Source: Blasia pusilla (taxonomy: Eukaryota > Marchantiophyta > Marchantiopsida > Blasiales). From it: DNA of 64,000 nucleotides. Shown here piece by piece: positions 54,580 through 64,000 of this stretch. The stretch's first letter is position 1. The number at the start of each line of letters is the position of its first letter. A model generated the notes under the pieces. That model worked only from the letters and a program-made list of their open reading frames with translations. It had not been told where the DNA came from and did not search any database. Made by a program: the position numbers and the translations under genes. The stretch covers positions 27,900,001-27,964,000 of the forward strand of contig CM114274.1 in assembly GCA_050084515.1 (NCBI GenBank), given 5' to 3'.

Positions 54580-57466
54580 GGAACTACCAAGCATAGACGA
54601 ATAATAAACTAAGGAGTATCTATGAGTCTTAGTGGAGCTTAAAGAAGAGTCTTTAAGAGGCATACATTTGCCTAGAGTTTTTCATCATAATGATTCACGG
54701 AGTGATAAAGAATTACATTATGTAGTTTGGTATAGGATGTTAGACTACAAGTTATGAAAGATAATACATGATATAACTTTGACTCTTCTTCTTCTTTCTA
54801 AGTGTATTGGGCTCAACATACTTGAAGAGATTGTGGTGTTGTTAGTGGGAGCATCATCCTTGAGTGAGACTACACAAGCCCCGATGTCTCACAATTAATG
54901 TCTTGAGAGAGATTCATGGTACTTAGAGCTTAAGAGAATATTATGAGTACATAGTATAATCCCATGTTGTGCAAAGAATGTCATGTTTGACTTATTGGAT
55001 ATATGGAAGGCCAAATTGATAACAAGATTTTTGAAGACATACTGAAGGGGAATATAAAACCGAATCCTGTACAAAAATCTCGCGAGTACATTGGGATTGA
55101 ATTGAGATAGGCTTACAAGTGTAATAAAATGAAACTTTTGAGCTATGTGGTAGTCACGATTTGTGTATATAGGACTTGCAAAGTTATGAGTCAAGTGTTA
55201 GTATATTTTGGTTCCCACGACTCGCAAATTGGTTGCAAATGCAGCCTTTACAATCGTCTTTCATATTATCATAAGGGTTTTTTGGACCCAAATGATGGTC
55301 ACTGCAAGAACTCTTCAAGTCCTTTTTTTGGTCTTCGATGCATGTATATTGAAAGGATCGAATGAGGAAATTATTCTACGTTGCCTATGCATCACCAAAC
55401 ATGACCTAGATCAAGCATGCTCGAAGAACTAGTGACTTCTTTGTGCAAAGTTCCATTATTTTTTGCCAAAGACTTGATGACACGTGGATCATAATATTTC
55501 AGTTGGTGAAAATGAGCTTAGTATTTCTTGAGTGGAGGTGCACACAAGAGATTTTGGCCATATATATATTTTTTGGGATGACAATAAGGGGTTTAGAGAT
55601 GCATTTTTTAGAAATCATAATTAGGTCAATCTTGTATATCATCAACTAAGAGATTCCACTCTATAAAGTATCACAATATGGAATTGTGCCATAGTTTCTA
55701 AAACGCAGCTTGCATTGACTGTGGAGAGCACTCCTCTCGATAAGAAGAATACCTCACTATTGAGCACATGATAGATGTACAAACCTCCCAAAACATGTGG
55801 GAGTAGGTGTTTGTAGAGATGGATAAGATGTTTGGGGCGTTACTACATAAGAATATCTTTTATCCATCCTCTTTGTTTTTCCAACATAGGTTTCTTACAT
55901 GGAAATGAAATACCTTGGAAAAAGTACATTTTGTGGCATCTTCCTTTAACTAACCATATCCCACATGTGTGGACTACCATAAGACCAAAGCCCTAGTGAT
56001 CCTTGCTCACCACACATAAAGGGAACCTTGTGTGACACAATCCGTCTACAACCCAATGGATGAGCATCCCTACCCTTCGGAGAAGAAATATGATGAGTTA
56101 GAATGGAGTTGACATATGAGAATAAAGACAAAGAGGATAAGGGACATGTCACTAAGAGGAGAGGTGATATAAGAGGGTCATCTTAGAAGATCAGTGTGGA
56201 TGCAATCCCTCACCGCCATGATGTTGGCTTGACTAGATTCTAGAGTCAATCTCTATCACCTCAACATAGGTACACTTTAGAGCCAATACAACCTTAATAG
56301 CAATTTATGTTTAATTTATTGGAAAGCTTAGGGGGCATTTGGGTGGACACCAAGATGGATCGTTGGATCCAATAGATAAGGGTGGTACATGCACTACCCC
56401 ATAAAGCATTGTTGGCTACTCCTAGAAGTTCTTCATACACTTATAGAATAACGCATCACCATGAACTTTAATAGAATCCAATTAAGCTAACCAAGCAATA
56501 CATGCATATGCAACTAACTATATAGCTATGTATATGAGGATGTCTCTCCAAGCACATTTCCCCCTAAATAGCCAAATTTTTCTCTCCATGATTCTTCTCT
56601 TGTTCTCTTTAATACTCTTCCACTTGTTAAGGGATCCTTCACAATCTTATAATGGTTTTGCTCAAAAAAAGATGGAGATTATGTTAGGTGGATTCTATTA
56701 GCACACATAAGGTTATAGCCATCGCACTATTATAAACACAATGATTTATCTAAAGTATGATTTTTTAGCATGGTAGGTTTTACATGGTAAGAAAAATCCA
56801 CTCAACTACCTTATGGTGACTAAAATTGAAGTTCTTTTGTACCTTTAATTTGAAGAATAAATTTGAAAAATATGCATATGACTATAAAGTATGTGTCAAT
56901 GAGATAGGTGTCTTCAAGGTTTAATTAGTATTTTAAGATATCTTCTCATACTAGAAGCCACTATGTTTGCCAAACATAAGGCATTCAAGTTTTCAAATAA
57001 AATATTCAAACCTTCTTGCAAAATTCTTCCTTTGTGCGTCAGAGAGAGAGAGAGCATAGTCTCAAGTAATACTTTTGTGCACGTGCAATGCAATGGGATA
57101 CAATAGCCCTCTATAGCCCTCACTAACAACACATCTATCCATATCCCTCTTGAAACTCTATATGTCCCTTCTTTATTCCTTTATGAAGGGGAAATATACT
57201 TTGTCCTTCGTCTCTCAAGAGAATTGAGGTAGTTCCACCTTCCTTCCTTCCATTCAATCTTATCCAACTTATTCTTAATCTCATTTGCTACTCTCTTCAT
57301 ATGTCTAATCTTCAAAGGAATGGAAATATTTTTCCTAATCCTCTCTTTATGGCTTATCTTCAAGCGTACCCAAACCTACCCTATCCTTATCATATCCCCT
57401 GTTATCAATCTCAATCCCTCTATAGATGATAGAAAGGGAAATGGGAGGACAAAGATGTACTCCTTC

Positions 57467-57569
<103 letters not shown>

Positions 57570-57767
57570 ATCCCTTTACTTTTTAAAGGAATGGAAATAA
57601 TTCCAAGGGGATGATCTTAGAAATGTTTATATATTCCTCCTCTTTAAGTTTTCTCTTACTCCTTCATCTCATCTCCCCACCCCTATTGAAGAACTTATTC
57701 CCTATTCTTGCTCTCTCTCTTATTGAAACTTAAAACTTGAAGAAAAAAACCATGTAGATCTTTTATT

Positions 57768-57769
<2 letters not shown>

Positions 57770-57815
<46 letters not shown>
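57770..57815. repeat. (CT)n microsatellite
   Basis: About 46 bases of uninterrupted TC/CT dinucleotides. Confidence 0.95.
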
Positions 57816-57818
<3 letters not shown>

Positions 57819-58422
57819 ATAAATTAAATAAGTTTTTTCTTCATTTCATGCATCCTTTTTTTCAAATCTAAAATTTAAATCATGTTATATTCTTTTTGAG
57901 ATATTCTTATAGATTTGCTTGATTATCTTTAATTTGCTAAGAATTTTGTAAAATAAATAGTTTCAAGCATCATATATGATACAAAATTACAACATGTACT
58001 AATATCAACATAAGTTTTTAAGGAATGTGAAATAATGTATAACATCTTCTATTTTTTCCAATTTTCATATTAAATTTTATAATAAGACTTTGAAAAATAG
58101 TTACCTTGATGGGCGTAAATATATATATGAATTCCATGTTTTTTTTTTTATCTATTAGCCGTTAACTAAGAGAAGAGTTCTGGAGGGATTCGAATTTGAA
58201 ATTTAAAAAGGACAGGGGAAAAAAAAGGAGTATATTTCCAATGAGAAAGGGTTTCAAATGGAATTTTCTTAAGAGTTAAATTTTCAATATAAGTGCAAAG
58301 AAGAGATTTGAGATTTTGAATAGGTAAGGTAAGGGACAAAGAGAGAAATTTTCTACAAGAGAGGGAAAGAGATAAAATTATGAGTTCTCAAGAAGAGAGG
58401 CAAATAAGAAGTTGGATAAGGT

Positions 58423-58431
58423 CCTCTCTCT

Positions 58432-58493
<62 letters not shown>
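58423..58493. repeat. (CT)n(TA)n microsatellite
   Basis: Short CT run followed by about 58 bases of TA. Confidence 0.95.
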
Positions 58494-58495
<2 letters not shown>

Positions 58496-59448
58496 ACCTC
58501 TTGGAGACTTGGAGATTCAATAGGGGCCATAAGTCCCTACCTATTTCAGAAGAGAAAGAAAAAAGAAATGTATATATCTTCCCATCTTCGTCCATTTCCT
58601 TTTCATAAGAAAGTGGAATACATAATATGAGAAGGGAGGAGATGACAACCCTTCTCCATTCCTTGAGAAAATAGTAGTCAAAATAAACTAAAATAAAGAA
58701 CATATACTATAACACGAGGAGATGGGGCTACTCTTTTTCGTACTTCTACTGCCAAAGAAGTGAATCCCTTATGACAAAGGAAGGTCTTCTAAAAATTAAG
58801 TTCACACTTCATAAGATTATAGTAGATTGTGCATAGGTATGAAATATTGTTCTTTGTGCAAAATTGAACCTCTTATAGCGTCCATACAAATTTGTATTGG
58901 AATTGCAACATTAGTTAACATCTTAGAGTAAGCACATAGCAAAATTTAGAGAAGTCCAAATCTTTGAAAAATGCTACAAAACTATTGTAAGAATACTTGC
59001 ATGAACATAAGATCTTATTTAATAGTGTAATGAATTGAAACAACATGAAACATATTTAATTATGCCATTCAGGATTTACAAGACATAAACATTCTTAAAT
59101 GAATTAACAACATGCCAAATTAGGAAAATAAATTGATAATCTCTCTTCTTGAGAAATGATTGATTTAACTAATAATAACGCTCATTCTCCTAGCCATAAT
59201 AATGCTCACTCCCAATTATTTTTAAAAATGAATTAAAATGTTTGCTAGTCCTAGCTATTGGCCCGAACACGCTCCCCCACTACTAGTTGCTTGGCAGTAA
59301 TTATGGTGCCCGAGTGTAGATGGTTAAAATTGGGCAACAAAGAAGACTGAAACTCTTCAACCCATTCATAAATATTCTGGGCATGAAAACCTCGAGTGAG
59401 AATCGCCGCTCAATACAATATATCGTAATGACCGTGTGTAGTCCTTTA

Positions 59449-59464
59449 GGGGGGGGGGGGGGGG
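59449..59464 (+). repeat. G16 homopolymer
   Basis: Sixteen consecutive G in AT-rich surroundings. Confidence 0.95.
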
Positions 59465-60059
59465 TTCACAAGGGGAACAGGTGTATCTGCACCACATGAA
59501 AGTAGGCGGCTTCTACCAGTGACACAAAATTTGCAAATGAATCTAGAATGCCCTCTCTCTTTGGTCGAGTGTTTGAAGGACACTCCACTCTTCGCCAAAA
59601 TGGCTGAAAGTCTTCACACACTACTTGCCTCTCCCTATAGTGTTTGTGTGCGGAAATTGTAAAGCCGTTTCCCGTGCATAAGGTAAGGGAGTTTTTAGAA
59701 TGAAATGGATTTGTATGAAGGTAAAACTTTCACGGACACTTCTTAATGGCCTACCTATCCAAACTAATTGACTTACATAATTGATTTTTATTCTTAATCG
59801 TTATTTTGATTATTTACTTAATTACATTACTAATCTATGTTATTATTGGTGAGTGTCCCTTCATTTTACAAAATCCTCTCCTTTGGACACTCTACATTTT
59901 TGAATCAATTGGATCACTTCTCTTATGAACCAATAAAATTTCTAGAAATCAATTACAAATTATAAAATAATTATAAGAAGTAATAGAAACATAGAATGGT
60001 CTTACCCTAATGATACATGACTACAACTATTATAAACCAAAAAAAGTGCATCCACAATA

Positions 60060-61190
60060 AAGAAAAGGTGAATATTCAATTCCCGGACGCCCGATTATAA
60101 CGCGATTATATCGAAACAACAGATGACACGTAGTAGGAGGTCCTATGGAACCAAGAAGAACGTGTCGTCCTGTGGGTGAAAGGAGGAAAGGGGGATGCCC
60201 TTGTAGATACCGACAGTCGTAGCGACGACTCGGCGGATAACACTCCCATCCAAACAAAGCGGAGAGCAGTCAGAGGCGTCTCGCGGAAAGAGAGGCTGCC
60301 GGAGACGCTAGTCGCGTGAAGAGCGCACACATGAACCGTTGAGACTCTGTGCATCGGAGAGGCCTGGATTCAGGAATTGCCAGTCCGACGGACCGGTGGA
60401 CATACGCATAGTCTTGCCGCCGATCTAGTCCCGACGCATACAGATCTACGGAGCCGGCGATTCTTGAGACGCCGGGAAAAGATATGGCGAAAACCCGGGC
60501 GTTCTGGAGCTGCTTCGTCTTGATATGATATGAAATGAAATGAAATGAGCCGGTACTTGTATGAAGACTCGCCGGTTTTCCAAACCCCCAGCCGTGAGTT
60601 CAGTGTAGAGACAGCACATCGGCCGGGAAAGCCCGATCGACTCGTTTGAATCGTTTCCTTCCTTCACAAGTTCCCGTGAAGCCACTGGCCAGCGCTACGA
60701 ATAGACTTCAACAGAGCGAATCGTGAATGAGCGGGATAGCGTAAAGAGTGGGGGCGCCCTTGTGTGACGGCCACGTGGTACTTTAGTTCCCTAGCTGACG
60801 CACAGAGAACGCAGCCTCGACAATTGTCAATCTCTCGTGCAACCCACGGGACGCGTCAGGGCACACCGTACATATGCTCCCCATCGTCCGGATCTCCGAT
60901 GATCCGATCCCTCGGCCCTCCTCGTCGCGACTTGGGTTAACTCGGGGTGCGCTGGGTCTGACCCATTCAGGATGTCCGTTGTGACAGCCTTCTTTCGGAT
61001 AGTAGGATGCCACGAAGGGAATTAGCGCTATTATGGAGACAGGTGGACGGGAATACCTCTTCGGGAAAACGGAACTGGATAACATGCGCTGGATTGCGGG
61101 GCATGAGCCGGACTCCTTTCCTAGCCTACCGGAAGTAAGTGAGTGGTTTCTCTTCCGTGGAAATGCTTCGTAAGATAAATCTATTAAACA
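60060..61190. other. GC/CpG-richer island, identity unknown
   Basis: About 1.1 kb with roughly even base composition and frequent CpG between AT-rich flanks, with sharp edges. The minus frame 61205-60783 is open for 140 residues (VSIIALIPFVASYYPKEG, WVRPSAPRVNPSRDEEGRG) but matches no domain I know. Candidates: promoter/5' end of a gene, an organelle DNA insertion, or a decayed element. Confidence 0.4.
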
Positions 61191-64000
61191 AATTATTTTA
61201 TTCATATTATTAACATAGAATCTATATTATAACTGGCCATCCCGTATGTACACTTAAATAAAATAGCGAAATGGTAAGATAAATTACTAATAAGTTTGTA
61301 TTTTCTTCTTATATCACATTTGATATTTTGAAGATAAGGAATGAAAGAAAGAAATTATTTCATTAATGAAAATAAAATAATAATGTGTGTTATTTTTATG
61401 GGAGAAGTGGTTATTATTTAAACTTTCATGGAAGATTTGAATTATTTAAGGGAGCAGGGTATTATTTAATTTTAATTAACTAGTGTGGTGGGGTGGAGTA
61501 TTATTAAAAACATAATAATACAAAAATATAAGTGTACATATAGATAGAAAAGAGGTCCACAATATAAAAAAGTGTATTTCAAGGGCATTAATAGAAGTCT
61601 TCAATACTAATCGAGGAAGAGAGACACCAAGAAGGAACACAAACCAATTTTGTGGCGGTGTATAGTAGTCTTCCATCCAAATAGGGAGACATGACATTGC
61701 GCTTAATACAAAGAGAGACACTACTTAGGCACGGGAGATATGTATGCTTTCAATACAAACCACTAGGGGAGACACAATACAAACGTATGGAAAGAGATAT
61801 GGAGGAGAAGAATATAATAGTGTGTACGATACAAAGTTCAATATACATATTATACTAATCCCATATGAATCCCATGGCAATCAAAAATTTAAAATGTAAT
61901 ATGAATAAGTTCATAATATAAACTTATGGGTTGATTAGATAAATTACATTGCCTATAGTACAAAATTTGATTTTAATTTAATGTTATGGGGCAAGTAGAA
62001 AGATGAATACATTAGTGTGCAAACCGTGGCGATGAAAATAATAGTGTGGTAATCATAGAGATAATACTATAGAAAAAAAAAAGGACAATCTACAATGAAA
62101 TGCTACAATACATAGCAAGTCAATACAGAGGTATTAAAATTTTGGCATTAAATGATAAACCACATACTACTACGGGCGACTCAATAATAAATGCTATAAG
62201 AGAAAAATGATTATTAAGCAATAATATATGAGAGGATTCAATATATTATTGCTTATAAGCTGGGGCCGTAAATAATCTGATTATTTAGAAGAGTGGACTT
62301 TTCTTATTCCCTTCAGATTTAAGAAAATGAAATCCATATTAAAATTTTTAATTAAAAATATGATTTAAAAAAAAATCATTTTCGTGCTTCCACACGTCAA
62401 TGCTAACTAATGGGTTTTGAAATCCATTCTACGTGCTAGAAAGGAGCAAGGACGTTAAAGACAAAGAATCAGCAAGAAGAGAGAAGGAGGAAAGGAATTT
62501 TTTTTTAAATTACTATACAATGCATATGGGTTCAAATAGTTGGTAAGTGGGTTTGGTTTCTTAGTTTCCTAAACCTTCTATAGGAAGTTAGTGCAAGGTT
62601 TCTTTCTTGTGGTTACCATGAGCAGTCAAGTAAAAGATAAATCTCTAAGAAATGAAACATTTCATTTATATATTTTTATTGGTGATCTAGTTTGGTTTTA
62701 GTATTTTGCATGTTCTTAGTATGTAGATTTTAACGGAACTTTTAGAAAGGAAGAGACATTTGTTCCTCTAGTATTGGGGGTTCTCTAGTTTTCCAAAAAA
62801 ATGCATCTAAGATTGGAGTTTGGTAAAATGAAGCAATGAGTGATATGAAATAAGGTGACAAAGTAAGAAAGAAACTCTCAAGCCTTAAGTTGGTGCCTCC
62901 TCACATATTCCATATTGGCTAAATTATTGTGAACTATCTACAAGTTGTTCTATCTAATCATCGAAAAAATTGTTTTGCATTCTATGGAAGCCTAAAGAAA
63001 ATATTGGTTGTGGCACTTCAACTTTAAAAGATAGGATATTGCGAAGCGTGGAATGATCCATTCATTTTTATTGTTAAGTAACAATGTCAATGCATCACAC
63101 AAGCATGCCAACTAGTTTAGAATATATCACATACACTCATTTATTTGCAAGTATTCTATGTGTAGGTTAGAATGTAGGCATCTTTTTCATCATCATGGTT
63201 TTCTTTCTATTTTTAAAAATTCCCTTGACTTTAGGATTGTTCTTTGTAAATGTATGTGGAAGTATTAGTATACTCCATCTTGAATATGAGTATACCCTAG
63301 AAAGCTTAATATAGAGGTCTCCTAATCTCTTTTCATCCCATGGTCTTGAATGATTAACTATAAAATTTTGAAAGTGTAGTTTTATGACTTGTCCTTGGGA
63401 TATTATATTGTCTCAAGGGGAATGTGATCGATGTCATTAGGGCCTAAGATATGATATTTATGTTTGATTGAGGTCTTGGTAGGGCTCTTGGAAATCTAAG
63501 TTGAAGTGGAAAATAATAAAATCAGATTTTTGTTTCACGTGCACGTGGCCATGAATCAAGAGGTGAAAACACTTCGATTGATTAGGCATAACCATCATAG
63601 ATTAAGGAATGATCACCCATTCATAATGCCATTAATCCCTATTTGGATATCCCATAAATCACATCACACCCCATATAGGCCACATCGCCTCATTTTCTCA
63701 TAGATAGTTCTCAACAAGGGATACGAGAAGATAGAAACCCTTATAGAAGCGTTGGAAACATCTTACAATAGATGGCGGGGATGAAAATTATCTAGAGTAA
63801 TAATCCTTGTATGAAATGTATCATGAATACGTATTTAGGGAGATTCCTAGTTCCAATACAAGTTTGACTGTAGTAGTTATAAGGGAATTTTTTATGTCTT
63901 TACATATACATTTTTGAAATAGGATCTATTTTTTGCAATATGCATAAGAATCATATTACCTTACTAAAATTACCACAAAGCATTTTAATTTTTTGGTGAA
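61191..64000. other. AT-rich host DNA, nothing recognised
   Basis: Low-complexity AT-rich sequence with short open frames only. No gene, RNA or element signature seen. Confidence 0.6.

Overview
The window looks like a plant nuclear chromosome, probably a land plant outside the intensively studied crops. An intron-bearing RMR-type vacuolar sorting receptor / RING-H2 gene sits in AT-rich, microsatellite-rich, gene-poor DNA, surrounded by decayed Ty3/gypsy retrotransposons. I cannot name the species. Only one host gene is convincing (37.3-40.3 kb, minus strand).

Layout. 1-4995: 5' part of a minus-strand gypsy element (copy I: terminal repeat, leader, gag, protease, start of a DNA methyltransferase), cut by the window edge. 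5263-29615: a nest. A minus-strand gypsy element (pieces called II and IV; methyltransferase, RT, RNase H, integrase, PHD finger, 3' repeats) is split by two insertions. One is a DNA transposon of about 13 kb (7201-20196). The other is a plus-strand gypsy element (copy III, 21392-27765). 29616-44241: host DNA with the RMR gene. 44242-54579: the most complete gypsy element (copy V, plus strand), end to end but full of stops. 54580-64000: AT-rich DNA with microsatellites and one GC-richer island (60.06-61.19 kb).

Two unusual systems stand out. (1) The 13 kb DNA transposon has two divergent, intron-bearing genes. The left gene (minus) has a coiled coil, a ParB/sulfiredoxin-like domain, a basic low-complexity linker and a beta-class N4/N6-type DNA methyltransferase split by an intron. 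The right gene (plus) looks like a MULE-type transposase ending in a SWIM zinc finger. All its introns longer than about 800 bases and its intergenic parts, but almost none of its exons, carry about 48 copies of a 27-base palindrome with arms GCAACCCGTCGG / CCGACGGGTTGC. Several copies keep the pairing through paired changes in both arms. Many centres are GANTC. The region between the two genes holds them as a 67-base tandem array. My working idea is an element that marks or organises its own DNA through these palindromes.

(2) The gypsy elements carry a DNMT3-like cytosine-5 methyltransferase between protease and reverse transcriptase, and a PHD finger after the integrase where chromoviruses have a chromodomain. 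Their ends show a split-direct-repeat layout (repeat B at the 5' end; A-B-A' at the 3' end) normally linked to tyrosine-recombinase retroelements, although these encode a DDE integrase. All copies here are broken by stops and deletions.
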